A stretch of DNA of 64,000 nucleotides from Trichaptum fuscoviolaceum (GCA_910574455.1 CAJSYZ010000007.1:5079974-5143973), one strand, 5' to 3'; counted from the stretch's first letter, positions 20,821 to 33,979 are shown. Numbers and translations: made by a program. Notes: a model not told the origin generated them from the sequence alone.

Positions 20821-22929
20821 TTATACTTCCTGGACGACGTCCAAACCGGAGTTCTGGACATCGCCAAGGTTTGACTTGCGGTCGCGGCGCCTCCCCCTGA
20901 CGGGAATCGCCTCCTGTGTCGCGTGCTCGAATGATACGAGGACTAATTCGGTTTCTGCTGGAGTTGTAGGGCTCCTGGAGCGAGATCCTGAGCGGGAGCC
21001 AGAGCTCAGTTCACTGAAGACCGTGCCGCTACTGATGTCTTTCTGCGTCTTCCGCCCCCGATAGACCAGTGCAGAAAGTGAGTGAGGATTGCCTGCCAAC
21101 GGTGAAGCTGGCATATCGTCAGATACCAAAGAACTGTGCATTGATGAGGAAACCAATGATGGAGCACGTTCAGACGAGGTCCGGCCGTTGGAAGGCGCCC
21201 GAGTAGAGCGTGATCTCGAGCGTGAAGAAGACGAGACGGCCGAAGAGAGTCCGTCGGAGCTGCTCAGTGCTATTACGTGTGAAGGGGTGTGGGGGTGACC
21301 AGGGTAAGGCCGCGCTCGAGAACGTGAGCGCGATTTCCTGTAATCGTGGCCACCATGCGCTAGTTCATCAACTGGAGAGTTTTGCCCAGATACGTCGCCT
21401 GCCAATCCCCATCCAACACCCCAGGCAACGTCGTCGACCATATCAATCGTCCAACGGTCAGCAACTGATAGATCAAGGCATCCACGCAAAACACTTTCTG
21501 CTCCATGGCCAATTCCTGCAGGAACATCATAAACACCTACGTTCCATAGATTAGTCATGTTCAGAAGCTTTACAGGAGAGCTTAAAGGTTACTAACCATG
21601 TAGGATTTTCATTTGGAGTCGCGGCTCGAAGCTATCCCAAAACGGTAAGCGGCCAGTAAGAAGCGCGTAAAGCACGACACCTAATGCCCACATATCCTGT
21701 GCTGGATTCGGAGAATGTGCTAGAGCCGAGTGTACTGCGCATTTCGCAGTCGAGGGCGGTGAAAGAAGTTCCGGAGAGGCATACGGAAGTGAACCAGGCT
21801 GGAATTGATGCACCGACGAAGGTGGTGCTACATCAGTCGCATCACCGAAGGGCATCGAGTTTCGATGTCGAGACGAAGGTCCATGGGGGCGCCTAAGAGA
21901 AAGGTGGAGAGAAGGTCCGAAATGCGAATGTTCAGTCGACGTATGTCTTCGGTAGCGATCAAGTGTACGTCCGGTGTCCTCCGGCTCCGCTTTGAGAATG
22001 CACCTACATTCCTCGGAACTCTCTGACTCGGACATGCGCTTGGCAAGGCCAAAGTCCCCAATACGGCAGCTCCCTGTGTCGTCAACAAAAATGTTCTCGA
22101 GTTTGACGTCCCTGTGAACAACTCTTGCAACCTCGTGAAGATATCGCATGCCCCGTACAATTTGACGGAACATCGTGCCTGCGTCGTCCTGTGGGAGCGC
22201 TGGGGTGCCATCACGCTTCAGAATCTCAAAAAGTGAGCCAGCGGGGCAAAAGAGAGTCACGAAGTAGTCTGCATAGCTAGTGTGCTCGTGGACAAAGAGT
22301 GGTAGGATATGCTCGTGATTAAGAGAGCTCCAGATTGCCACCTCGTTTTCCAGTTGCCGTATAGCCTCCTCAGGATCAGCCTGACTTTCTAAATCTGCTC
22401 TTTTGACGATCTTGACAGCAACCACAGCGCCCGTCGAAGAGTGTGCCTTTTTGACGGTCGAAAAGCCTCCGAAGCCAATGGTCGTATCGAGAGTATAACC
22501 CGCCACAACTTGTCCGTCGGCATCGGGTAATTCTTCTGGTATCGCCACGGGAGAGAACATAGACAAGAATGATAGTGCAGGAGACATAGACATCCGCTCT
22601 TCATTAAGATGAGCTGGGAATGCGTTGGTGGAGTCTGGCGCGGATGCAGCCTTCAACCCTACGGACTCCGGTCTCAAGACACTGCCCTCCTCATCCAGAG
22701 TCTCTATAGTCGTACTAAACGTTGGAAAGTGCCCATCTTCCAGCAGCTGGTTTGCCTCGCTGTCATCGAAGGTCGAGATCCGGGGAACTTCTGGTCGACG
22801 GGTGGGTGCTTTGGCAGCCCATTCACCGCGACCGCTCACTGAATAGTCGGTATTGAATTTGTTTTTTGTAACTGTCGGCATAGACAGTATATCATGTAGA
22901 GCTGTTAAGTAAGAAGGTATTTGCGCCAA
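20821..22929 (-). CDS. Serine/threonine protein kinase with RS-rich tail
   Basis: About 685 residues in two exons; the intron at about 21541-21598 joins ILHG to VYDVPAGIG. The kinase domain starts near residue 145. It has the glycine loop GFGGFS (152-157), the catalytic lysine in VAVKIVK (173), HRDVKLENI (272-280), DFGLAK (292-297) and a substituted APE, YASPELL (near 385). The stretch between DFG and SPE is unusually long (about 80 residues, Ser/His/Arg-rich), so activation-loop control may differ from standard CAMK/AMPK-like kinases. The C-terminal 240 residues are serine-arginine rich (SRSRSR runs), as in SR-type disordered tails. It is divergently oriented from RPAP1, about 205 bp away. 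The specific family is unresolved. Confidence 0.88.
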
Positions 22930-23134
22930 AATGTGGGCGGGATGGTCGTGGAAGGAAGGAGAGAGATGAGCCCGACGGAAAGCCGAAACTAGTGAGCGTT
23001 ACCTGGCGCGTGACGGAATCATGTCACACCGTTACCCTGTTACACAGAATCACGGAGCTGTCACGGCCACGGAATCTCTCCGGAAACAAGAGTATATCTT
23101 TCGGAAATTCGTCGAAAATCCACGATGTATTCTT
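22930..23134. promoter_or_regulatory. Bidirectional promoter, kinase / RPAP1
   Basis: About 205 bp separates two divergent start codons, so both promoters must share it. Visible are AGTGAGCGTTACC and several TCACGG/CCGTGA boxes (around 23013-23066). No TATA box was recognised. Confidence 0.5.
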
Positions 23135-26100
23135 ATGTCGCAACTACCACCATCGCTCGTCGGCGCTGTCTTCGAACGGGCAGCTAACTCTCGCCCATCG
23201 AAACCGTCGTTGGTGGTGCCCTCTTCGACGGGCTTTCCCTCAGTCCATCATCGTTCTAAGAGTGCATTTGCCCGTGCGCGAGACTTGAAGCGCAATGGCA
23301 ACCAGCAATCTGGTGAACTGAGGCCAACGGAGCCGCCTATCGTGAAGCGAATTGGCTCTTTCGCGTCCGATAAGAGTGAGACGGTTGGTGTTGTGAGGGA
23401 AGAGCAGGAGAGTGGGAGACAAAGTAGAGGGGAGACTCAGAGCAAAGGTGCGTTCGGTGTGTATTAGAACCATACGCGATCTTACGTGTTTATGGTTCCA
23501 GAAGTCGAATTGCCTGCAACTCTCCCCCCGGTTCTTCCTTCGAACTGCAAGTATTTATTTCCAGCGCTCCTTGTTCACTTACTAAGTGCAACATAGCGCC
23601 AGATGTACAGAAAGCACCAGGTTCGAATTTGGAAGATGGGGAGTGGAGAATGAAAATGTCTCATGATAATGAGCGTGCTGTGGAAGCTATGTCTGAGGAC
23701 GAACGTGACCGTCATCGGAAGGAAATAGTTGAACAACTCGGTCCAGATGTAATGAACTTGATCCGCATGGCCAGAGATGCACGGCAATCCTCTGTTCAAG
23801 GGAATGGTGAGTTCACACTATATTTGGTCTTGCATGCACGCACCTGTACGGCGAAGTTCAGTTGATGCATGTATGGCTTCCTGGAAACGTGTATTGGTTC
23901 GTTACTTCAAGCAGTGTAGCCTGTAACGGCGTATCTGAGGCACTCGTTTCGCCACCCTACATTATCAGCTCCTACAAGGGAGGCTCAGTTATCTCTTGGA
24001 GATTTAAAGCATGCCTTTTGTTCATGCATCGCGGAGGGTACAGGGCAGCGCATTCCCCTCTCAGGTCTCTTCTTGTCTTATGCCTCTTTTATGATGTACG
24101 ATTTTGTCGAGCTTTCCTTCTTACTATTATTTTTGCTGTTTCTCTCATATATAGAGTCATCACGCCATCAGAGCAACGATGGAAGTTGTAAGCAGCTAGT
24201 CCACTCTTTCAGAGATTACTAACTCACTACATAATAGCCAAGGATGATACCCATATGGATACAACAGTCGACCGAGAAGGCGGAGAAATACCATCCTCAG
24301 ATACTCTGATAGACCCAAGAAAGAAAAGGCAAAGAGACGGTGCGTTGCAGTATAGTCGCTGAGATCTTTCCAAATTGACCGTTAAATAGGTGATGAAATT
24401 GCGCAGCCAACGCCAAATCGCTCTTTCGTCCCAAACAGTGCGTAGTTTTCTTATCAATTCTTCTTTTATGTCCTAAACTTCATTACAAAGAGCTCACGTC
24501 TTCTTCCCATCGTGGAATTCTCAATTCCCAATCTCCTCCAGGTTCGCGTAGTTCTACACCTGGCCGTGCATTACGAAAACTACGTTTTGCGGATGTTACC
24601 GACAAGGATATTCACGTTTTCGCATCAGAGCCCTCTTCGCCGAGAAGACCTATTGCACTACTTCTTCCCCCACCAGACGAAAGCAGCGACGATGACGCTA
24701 AGTCAGACAGGTCTAGCCAAAGAGACTCCGAGATGGAATTAATAGAGGATATTCGACGAAATCATTTCGAATCAGCCCAATCATCTCCATCGAATGAGCT
24801 TCATCCTGAGGAGGGAACTCCAGAAGATATTCGACGCCGCTTTTTTCCAAATGTGCATCCTCATGATCCTTCAGTCGAATGGATGGAGGGTGACTCTTCT
24901 GCTTCCTCCGACGCAGAAGCCGAAGCTCGTTTCGACTTAACAGGCGCTATAATCCCCTTAGCACAACGGCCACTCCTTCCTACTCATCTGGGGCTCCACC
25001 ACCATGCTGGCCCAACTAGTGCAGCCGGTTACACACTTGCTGACTTATATCATCTTGCGAGGTCGACAGTAGCTGCACAGAGAGCAACAATACTGGGTGT
25101 TCTTGCGAAAATCGTACACCGGCTGGCTACATCGGATCCTCATGTGCGAGAGGTTCTCGCACGACGAAACGAGATTAGAAAGGACGCACTAGCGGCAGGG
25201 CTGGTGGCTTTGTCCGAGAAGGGAAGTTTGGGTGTCCAAGCGATCGATCTTGTTTGGGCATGTATTGTTGACTGGGATCAAGGTCTTTTCGACGATGTCG
25301 AAGGCGTCGAGCTTCGCCCGATCAATCCCAAAACCTCTGAGGATGACGGTGATCAATCAAGGGACCCGAATGAGGTAGCATCCAACATATTATCTTTGGC
25401 CGACCCGTTGTCGTCGCTCCCTCTATCCGTGCTACTTCCGCAGATGATATTCCACGTATCTTTGGGAGCATTTCCACCCGAGTCTTTAGCCCAGCTATTG
25501 GCAGTCATCCATAGACTGGCCAGGCACTCTGTGGATATCGCTACGGCCATCACGGAGTTTCCTAAGATGATCAGCACCTTCGTTAGCGCGTTTCTCCTTA
25601 CACCCATTCCTCCATCCGAGGACAGTCCTTTGCCAAATGCAGATGCTATTCGTCTACTTCGATCGCTTGCCCAGTCCTCGCGAGACAATGCAAGTTCTCT
25701 CGTCGGTCCAGCTGATGCTCTTCTCCGATTCATCACTACTGCAACCCCACCTTCAAATTCACCATATCCTCGCCAGCTCGCGGAGAGCCTCCTTTGTGAG
25801 ACTCTAGAATTCTATACCGTCCTCGCTGGCTACGGGCTATACACGGGAGTAGCTACGACGGCAGCCGAGCACTTCAACCGGTTATCCAATTACGTCTTCT
25901 CCGGAAAGAACTCATCGGAGAGACTTACGAATAGCTGGTTACATCTTCTCGATGCATGGATGGTTGCTGCACGCGATCCACACCGTACAACACCTCACCA
26001 TGACCTCCTATGGAGCCAGGTGACGGGTTGGAGTTGGGGTGAGGGTGTTCTTGCTTTCAGGACTATGCTTCTGAGAGAAGGGGCCACTGCATCCACTTGG

Positions 26101-27909
26101 AGCAATGTTTGGGGTGCACTATCATCTTGGTTGGAAGGATGCCGCGTAAATAGTGCCAGATCTGGTCAGGACGAGCAGCAAGCAGTTCGCTCCGCCATAG
26201 CTGACGCTTGGGCAGAGGAAGGCAAAGAGAAAGGAGTATTTCTGGACGCCTTCGGTTCATTAAACGAATTGCTCATGAATACCTTGGACCCAATACCAAG
26301 TCGTCAAGAGCAAAAACATTACTACCATCGTCTTGCAGAGCTTTCTCGGATCATCCAGCAGTTCTCTAGATTACTTTCAGCTGTCCTACCCGCCGATGCT
26401 GCAGAGGCAAAGGCAATGGTCTCCTCGCCTTCACAAGGCTCGTTGTGGATTGGGGACTCCAGTCGAACGATTCGCAACCTCGCACGAAATATGGCGGAAC
26501 GTCTTCTTTGGCCGGGATCACCCGACTTCTCGAAGGACGAAGATTTTTCAGCAATTCGATATCGACTTTTGCAGCCTGCAAGTGCCTATCTTGCGTCAGC
26601 TGCTAGGATCGCTCTTGCTGTGACGAAGCCTGTCGAGTGGTTGCCTTTCGCTTTGGTTACCCTGCAGAGGCTGCTTCCTGGAGAGGAGGCGTGCGCGTCT
26701 TCGCTTGTAGAGGAAGTCATTAAGACCGTAGATTCTCAGCAACCGGACGGGAAGGGCCATTTGCTACTGCCGTTTCTTCTCCATGACATTCAACCTAAGG
26801 ACAATATCCGTCTTCCTTCTCTTCCCTGGACTCCTGATTCGATCCAGCAGTGTACTTCGCAGTGCCTTCCTGCTTCTTGTTCCCCTGCTTCCATAACGCG
26901 ATCACCCTTCCGCCTCCCGCTAAAGAGCGACTGGCCAACGTTAGTCCTTAATCACCTTCTGCGATCTGGGCAGTCGGAAGTACTCGCCAATCCGGAAGCT
27001 CTTCCTCCTTCATGGAATGCCTCCGAGGTAGACCTTGTGCAGGCTTCGCTCTCCGTTGCAGACCATCTGCAGAGTCGGCTGAGTAACAGCAAATTCCATT
27101 CGTTTGGAATGAGTTGTGAGCGTGTTGTCTTCGCATGTATGAAGGTCTTCATGCTGGAGCATGATCAGCAACACACAGATTCGAGCGAAGAAGTGTTTCG
27201 TGATCCTCTGGTGGGCCGTTTGATGGACGACTTGCTCCGGCCTTTCGTGTTAAGTGAGTCGGGTCGAAGCAAGGGGATACCGTCAGAAGACCTTGAACTG
27301 GTGGCGAAGGAATATCTCGGGCAATCGACACCCTTCTTCCAGTTTTATACGGACTTCGTAGCACTCTACGACGCCATCTCTTTCGCTCACAAGACCTTCG
27401 CTCGTCTCCTGCTCGTTCCAACGAGCATGAGAAGCCCTTTGGACTATCGCAAGCATCTATGGGGTGACTTTGGGCACGTTTTGCGGAGTATCCGACTTCC
27501 AATCGAGGATGTCATTGTCAGTGACCTCAACGCATTTTTGTGGCCCTTCGAGACCGACGCGGGTATGATCGGGTGGTATCTGCGGGCTCTTGTGAAATGG
27601 ACCATGGACGGATTCCTACACTATGTCGCAGTCCATCACATCGCCTGTAACATCTGGCCCGACCTCCAAGATGGACCTGTGCGGGAAAAGCGGGCAAAGA
27701 TGCTCCTCCTTGCGGTAGTCAATCAGGCGAGCCCAGAGGTGGTCAGAGATGTAGTGCGCTATACGCAAACGCAAGGGTCCGGGACACGTTTGCCTCCTCA
27801 CTGTTTTGACTGTGATGACGACAGAGTCGTAGCGCGTCTTGAATACGTTGGGGAGTGGGGTGGGGCGCAGATGATGAGTAAATTAGAAAAGATATTTGGC
27901 GAGAAGTGA
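23135..27909 (+). CDS. RPAP1: RNA polymerase II-associated protein 1 (RPAP1/Rba50)
   Basis: Orthologue of metazoan RPAP1 and yeast Rba50, which act in RNA polymerase II assembly and nuclear import. Start MSQLPPSLVGAVFER. The RPAP1 N-terminal domain spans exon 3 (EAMSEDERDRHRKEIVEQLG, then PDVMNLIRM). Small exons follow from 24237. The last exon (from about 24479) carries STPGRALRKLRFADVTDKD and the RPAP1 C-terminal domain: ARFDLTGAIIPLAQ, LPTHLGLHHHAGPTSAAGYT and the helical repeat region to KIFGEK. Total about 1,350 residues. The intron between 23803 and about 24236 is unusually long (over 400 bp) for this genome. The long antisense ORFs over this gene are shadows. Confidence 0.92.
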
Positions 27910-28286
27910 ATAAAATATTTGAGACTGTAATTGTAGTTATTGTATGTTATGATGTCGTACTTTTTTCTTGGTGGTTCTTGTTGTCTTAGATGATTCATTA
28001 TTCAATTGCACCTCAGTTTTGCATCCGCGTCTTACACTACAGACAAGATTCTACACTGACATCGTATTATCGACGGAATAGCTTCGCTTCCATAACATAA
28101 GTAGGGATTGTGTGACTGTTATATGGAGAACCGTATAAAGTAAAAAACTGCTTGAGGAAAACATATGTAGGCCGGGGGCACTGAGTTGAAGTAAGAGTAT
28201 AGTATATCAACCCGCGTATGTCATATCCTTCCTCATCATCTCATCATTCAGCTTTTCACAGTTGCAACTCGATCCCGTCTTTCGAA
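27910..28286. other. Intergenic between convergent genes
   Basis: Shared 3' region of RPAP1 (+) and an F-box gene (-). AT-rich directly after the RPAP1 stop (AATAAAATATTT), which could be a polyadenylation signal. Nothing else seen. Confidence 0.5.
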
Positions 28287-29345
28287 TTAGACGATTCCAG
28301 GCGTCGCTACCGTAGACGCAGACGTTTGTGCGACTACATCCCAGCGCAGCTCATTATACCTTATCGCCTCCTTGACGCGCTTGGGCCAGGACATCTCGCA
28401 GTACCGTCTGAACTCCTCTTGAACAGAGAGTGGACTCTCAACATTGATAGGACGATGCTTGGGGCCGTCGAGATTGTAAGCAGCCTCTGCCACAGAGTTT
28501 AAATCATGCGTGGGGATGTTTACTGACAACCCAGACAGAGTCTCGGAGTACGGGGTGCTCTTAAACCAAAGCGATCGAGGTTCAGCCAGGGATACTGTAT
28601 CAAGCTCATTGTTTGGAGACGACGATGGTTGACTGCGAGATTTCTGCTCCTGCGTCTTAAGCACGATGGACAGCTTTCGCAGAAAGCCCACCGGACTGTA
28701 AGGTTGTATCTTGGTGAATTCAAGACATATGCGGGGAATGGTTTCTAATCTCGCGTGCATATCCTCGACCTCAAGATGTGCATTGGTTGGATTGTCTGTC
28801 CCTCCTAAACTGGCGTTTATCCAATTTGCGATAAATGTCGGAGCTGGGTCAATGATGTGCAAGGACCGGAGGGAAAGGTTACGAAGCTGTAACCTTTCCA
28901 AGGAGCCTTGTGGCCTGACAAGCGTAAGGTGTCGAATTCTCGAAGGCGTTGTGATCGTAGAGAGCATCACAAACCAGTGCCACGACAACGCTAATCTCTC
29001 CAAGTTCTTCAACGTAGAAAACAGCTGCTCGAAGTTGAGACGATAGAGCTGATTGCCATTGTTGAGAATCCAGAGAGCGCGGACGTGTTGGCATAGAAAC
29101 TTAGAGCTTTTCGACTTGAGTGCGTATATGAAAGATGCGACTTGTTTGTCCGTCTCCAGAGAGATTGCCCTATAAAGCAAAGGCTCGATCCAGCTTGAGA
29201 TTCTTTTGCTGATAAGGCAGAGTTTGTACGCGAGACTGAGGCGTGTACTCTCAGAAAGTAGGATGGAATTCTCCTTGCCGGGGATGATTGATGTCTCTAG
29301 GATAATCCGAAGAATGTCCTCTGGAAGCGTCTGCGAGAGAGGCAT
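28287..29345 (-). CDS. F-box-like protein, family B
   Basis: Single-exon protein of 352 residues. The N-terminus MPLSQTLPEDILRIILETSI followed by YKLCLISKRISSWIEPLLYR is a compact F-box of the basidiomycete type. LRR-like blocks follow (LFSTLKNLERLAL, RLQLRNLSLRSLHII). The C-terminus (EEFRRYCEMSWPKRVKEAI) is basic and not LRR-like. Substrates are unknown; an SCF role is inferred from the F-box. No close paralogue is visible in this window. Confidence 0.75.
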   Translation of the reverse strand: MPLSQTLPEDILRIILETSIIPGKENSILLSESTRLSLAYKLCLISKRISSWIEPLLYRAISLETDKQVASFIYALKSKSSKFLCQHVRALWILNNGNQLYRLNFEQLFSTLKNLERLALSWHWFVMLSTITTPSRIRHLTLVRPQGSLERLQLRNLSLRSLHIIDPAPTFIANWINASLGGTDNPTNAHLEVEDMHARLETIPRICLEFTKIQPYSPVGFLRKLSIVLKTQEQKSRSQPSSSPNNELDTVSLAEPRSLWFKSTPYSETLSGLSVNIPTHDLNSVAEAAYNLDGPKHRPINVESPLSVQEEFRRYCEMSWPKRVKEAIRYNELRWDVVAQTSASTVATPGIV

Positions 29346-29903
29346 TGTTCTACAACCGTCTTCGAAAGCGAGATCCTGTATCCCAGACCAATAGATTGAT
29401 AGTAAGTTTTTTAGACGCTATGTATGAGTTCTTTTTATTTGGACGAGCTAATGGTGCATATTTACATACCAGCTCAATAGCACATGTATCGCATATAACT
29501 ATGAGGTTCGGGCGTCGTATGATGCTTGAGTGAGATAGCAGGAGGACATATGCTAAACTTCAGTCGTTCGGGAGGACATGGGTGTTTGAATTAAAGACAC
29601 GTCGCAGTTCGTCTTGCTTGTGAGAATACTTTAAGATGATCCAACTTGAAGTCGGACGATGCCGGTCTCATTTAGCTTCCGCCTCAGGCTGCCGCCGAAC
29701 ACGATTGCACAGCTTTTTGTCCTCAACCACATAGTATCACCCTTCTGTCTAACATTTTATTTGATCAGTTTGAAGCGGTATGAAGCTTGTGACTTGCGCT
29801 TGTGGCTTTCTCGATTGATTGATTCGTATTTCAGCACACTGTATCCGGTGGGACGTCTTTGTTCAAAGGGTGACAAAACGGCAGAAGACAACAAAGATAG
29901 AAG
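29346..29903. other. Divergent spacer between two F-box genes
   Basis: Holds the promoters of the F-box genes at 29345 (-) and 29904 (+). One AACTTGAAGT motif lies at 29643. No gene recognised. Confidence 0.5.
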
Positions 29904-31464
29904 ATGGCCCTAGATGTCATAGAAACAGGAATAGTGAGATATCCTTGTCCATATAGAGTGTAACTGATCAGACTCACGATCAAATTTATTATAGTCAAAG
30001 CCTCTTCCTCCATATGGACTTGATTTTGTCAGTCGTCTTCCTAATGAGCTCCTCCTAAAAATCTTCGACGACCGTGACATTACTTGGGATGGGTCCGATC
30101 CCTATATTACTGTGTATCGGGACTGCCCTTGGGCTATCTACCTGAGGACACGAAAATCAGTCACACTCGTATGCCGAAGGTGGTGGATGATAGGCTTGAG
30201 CCACCTTTATTCCATCATATACATTCACCGCATCGGTCAGTTGGTAGCCCTGACGAACACGTTGAAAGAAAGTAAACGTGGAAGACCTCAAGGAGGAATA
30301 CTTGCGAGGCGATCAACCGAAGGCTATGGGCCCTTGGTTCGATATATCTATCTCCATTGCTACATCCCTCCGATTTGGCAGGACGTATACAGACGAGAAA
30401 TTGTTGAAGTCCTCTGCCTGTGTCCAGAGCTTCATAGCCTTGCGAACAGACCTATTTGGAAGGGCAACGCAGCGCCTGCTCCTGAATTGTCGCTCCTTTG
30501 GGCTATGCAAGGCCATACACCGATACTCCCATACATCTATCCTGAGAACGGAAGGTTGTCAATTTTCGACAAGCTCACAACGCTACGCATTCACATCGAT
30601 ATCGGTACTTATACTCCTTCATATGATACGTCAGGCTCTCAGCAAATCCGACTCGAACAACTCGAATCCTTGATCTGTGATGTCCACACGCATGAAGCGT
30701 TCGAAACCTTCGGGTCCGTAGCGTCTTGGAAGCTTCCAAAACTCCGGAAGCTCTCAGTACATCTTTTCTGCGAGGATCATTCTTCGCAAAACGATGACTT
30801 TTGCCGGGCTCTCTTACTTATAAATGCTTTTGGTGCAGAACTTCGATATGTCTTGCTCGACAACACCATCTGTAGTTCTGTTTGTTACAAACTCTCAACT
30901 ATACTCACGTGCTGCCCGAAGCTCGAGATACTATGTTTGAATCGAAAGAAATGCAAAGTGATTAATGTCGGGCCCTCCTTTGTCCACAACTCACTCCGCC
31001 GTGTCGAGTTTCTACGTCCAGGTATTAGCTATTGGGGAGACGAAGGGAAAGAACATATACATAGCTTCGCTAACTCCCTGGCTTTCCCGAAGATGGAGGC
31101 CATTGTTATGCAAGATTCTCGGTTTGCCAGCCTTCCACTTTCGAGGTTGACTATATACGGAAATAACTTTTCCGTCCTCAAATACCTGATTGACTACCTA
31201 CGAACGGCTGGCATTCATTTCTTGAATGAAAATGATGAACCTATTACTATCGCACCCGGGTCCATCGATGATACAGACGAATCTGAAGACTCAGACGACT
31301 CAGACGACTCAGACGATTCGGACGACTCTAGCTATAACCCAGATGAGGCCAGCAATTCGTCCGATACTGAAACGGATTCGGAGGGGGAGTTCGAGACGGA
31401 AGATCCTGATGGAGACGTGTTAAGCTCGGAGGAAGCGCTTGTGATTTATGAGTCGATGCAATAG
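29904..31464 (+). CDS. F-box protein, family A, acidic tail
   Basis: About 500 residues. Exon 1 is tiny (29904-29933, MALDVIETGI) and splices in phase 0 from GTGAGA to TATTATAG/TCA at 29995. This gives SKPLPPYGLDFVSRLPNELL and LKIFDD, the F-box. Conserved family blocks are VYRDCPW, SVTLVCRRWWMIGLSHLY, WKLPKLRKLSVHLF and FALPLSRLTIYG-type repeats. The C-terminus is an acidic run of SDD repeats (31283-31330), then SSEEALVIYESMQ. That last motif recurs in the small ORF at 19784-19975. It is a likely SCF substrate receptor. It sits head to head with the F-box gene at 28287 and in tandem with 32339. Confidence 0.85.
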
Positions 31465-32338
31465 TCTGATTCTGAATACGGTGATTCGCTACTTCTGGGT
31501 GTGCTCTTCTGTTCTACACTAATTGCTGATGTAGATGTATGTAGTAGTCCTAGTACACTGAGGAAAGTAGGAAACTGAAATTGGACGAGCTGTCGCATGA
31601 TGCAATACTAAGAAGTGTATATTTTTGCCTACCGAAACCTCCCAGGAAACGTTCTATCTTTCACAGAAACAGCTGTAAGCTATAACTATACAAATGTAAG
31701 GGCACGCTGGTGGCCAATTCCAAATCACTGGCAACTTCAAGTTGCGAAAGTTGTCGGATTCTGAACTTGAAATTGCCACTGGCAGTGGCGCGATTAAACT
31801 TGAAGTGGTAAACTTTCGAACTCAGCAGAATTACCTTTTTCACACCAACTTCAAATAACGAGTTCAGCTTCCGAGTCTTCGACCACCACCCTCAACCACA
31901 CTTCTAAGTCTAACAACAACACCACCCAAACTATAAGCAGCGTATGTAGTACCACATAGCTGGTGATGGTATTGTTGTGTCGTATCTCTTCTTGATTCTG
32001 CGTCACACACAAACTACCAAAAACACAGTAAGAAGTGTTCAAGTTGTGCACTGCGGCCAAGCAATCCTCAAATCTGGTACTGTCAGGCCACTGGCTGGTG
32101 ACTTGTAACATCTCTACTAATTCAGAGCCGGAAGCCACCTTGGAGGGACTGCAGGCCTTACCACACCAGGCGCCATTGTTCTTCAGTCTGTGGTTTGTGG
32201 TCAAGTATGTTTCACAAGTATATGTAAAGTCTGCGGCAGTCAACCTCCCTAACCACCCTACATCTCCCTCTTTTTCTTCCAATACGCAACGCTAACTATT
32301 CTTCTTTGAAGAATAAAGATTGCCATAAAGAAAATTCA
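31465..32338. other. Intergenic with CTTGAA/CCACTGGCA motif cluster
   Basis: No gene recognised. 31710-31815 carries repeated CACTGGCA and CTTGAA motifs in both orientations, comparable to 20335-20450. Confidence 0.5.
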
Positions 32339-33979
32339 ATGCAAGTCAGCACTTCTGTCAGTTCGTCAGTAAGTCTTCGATTACATTAACCTCTCTCAAA
32401 TGTGTAATGTTCTAACACATTCCCATAGTCCCCTAACTGCCACTCGTACAACCTCCCAACGGACGTGATATATGAAGTCCTTTCCAACTTCGATCTAGAC
32501 CAATCGTGGCAAACTGATGGGCTGGACTTTGATCTTACAAGCCTTAACTATGTGAAGCAGTGGAAAAGACTTCTGCTCGTTTGCCGAAAATGGAACGGAC
32601 TGGCGATGAGGATATTCTATCGCTCCGTTTTTCTTCTACGACCCAACCAGATACAGAAACTGCTCAGCACTCTTGAAAATTCCGCTGCAAGAAGCCGCAA
32701 ATCAGTAGCCTCAGACGATTGCTACTATGACGATTTGCCGCAGAGGTGGATACGCAAGATATATATCCGGTTATGCGAAGCGCCATTAGTTGATGTCAAT
32801 GATATTACTTTGCCCCTCATGCGCAATCTCCTTTCACGTTGCCACTCCGTGGAAAGCATTGCGGAAGTTTTGCCGATAAAGAGCAAGCGTCGTGAAGTAG
32901 ACGACATCATCACTATTCCTTTCGTTCACTTCCTAGACGACACAGCAGCCCTAGCTCCAGCCTTCTCTGCATTCGGACGTCTCCAATCGTTAACCGTGTG
33001 GCTTGGTAAAGACGAATTTCCGGAGGAAGGCACCAGTCTTCCGGCCCTACAATCGCTCTCGATTATTGTTCGTCCGCATGGCCTCTCATCGCTGGATGAT
33101 CTTGGTGAGAATTGGCATATTCCTTCCCTAGAAGGATTGTCTATCAAGCTACATGGGGCCGCAGTGAAAAATGCAGTCGGGAATACGGGTGACCCGTATG
33201 CAGGTTTGTCTAATACCCTCCACAATCTCTTCCGTAAGTGTGGGGCGAACGTCAAGACGTTTACTTTAGACGGTGCAAGAGAATGCGTTGCCATCAATCT
33301 CGGCGTCATGTTCCGCGACAATGTCCTCCCAAATCTTGAACACTTGTCGTATCCGTACGCACATGCACAAAGGCTTGCGCCTGCGAAGCTACAGGTAGAC
33401 AGGCTTGTCCTTCAATCCCTTCGCCGTATTACCCTGCTTCCGTCGACCGCTCTGGAGAGTTATGTGGGGCACTTGTCTCACTTGATTGGTGACTTCCAAG
33501 ATTTGAGGGACTCGCGCACGTTTCCTGCGCTGAAGGTCGTAGAGCTACGCAACCCTGATCCAGTCAACTTACCATTCATCACGCAACACTCAGAACGTTG
33601 GGCTCTTGGTGCCAGTCTCGGAAAGAAGACGCACGATGCCAGACTTTTCCAAATGAGGCTAGCCCAAAGACAGGCTGTTGTTCGTGGAATCGGTCGGGCG
33701 ATAAATGACTTACTTGGAGACAGTAAGGAAGTCATCATTGACTCCACGCCAATTCACTATATCGCGGACACGACCATTTTCAATCCGCTAAGGTTATGGG
33801 CTCGCAAGAAAGCGGACCAGGCCCACGCGACTTGTCAGGATTCATTTTATTCCGAAGATGAAGGCGACAGCCATATGGTTGTAGATTCTTTACCAATTGG
33901 CGAGGATGATCAAGGTATAGATATGGAGGTGGAGGAGGAAGTAGCACGTCTCGAGGAGGAGTTTATTATTTATGATTGA
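32339..33979 (+). CDS. F-box protein, family A
   Basis: About 525 residues, two exons. Exon 1 encodes MQVSTSVSSS and ends at GTAAGT. The acceptor CCCATAG/TCC restores SPNCHSYNLPTDVIYEVLSN, the F-box. Phase and position match the 5' introns of the relatives at 8349 and 29904. Other blocks are LLLVCRKWNGLAMRIFYRSV, RWIRKIYIRLCE, FGRLQSLTVWLGKDEFP, NWHIPSLEGLSIKL, FPALKVVELRNPDPVNLPF, EVIIDSTPIHYIADTTIFNP and an acidic tail. It is an intact sister of the pseudogene at 14811-16150. An SCF receptor role is inferred; the substrate is unknown. The next features downstream are a U1 snRNA candidate and a BTB gene. Confidence 0.88.

Noticed and set aside
25353..25736. 127-codon antisense ORF in RPAP1
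   Set aside because: It lies wholly within a conserved sense domain and shows no domain of its own.
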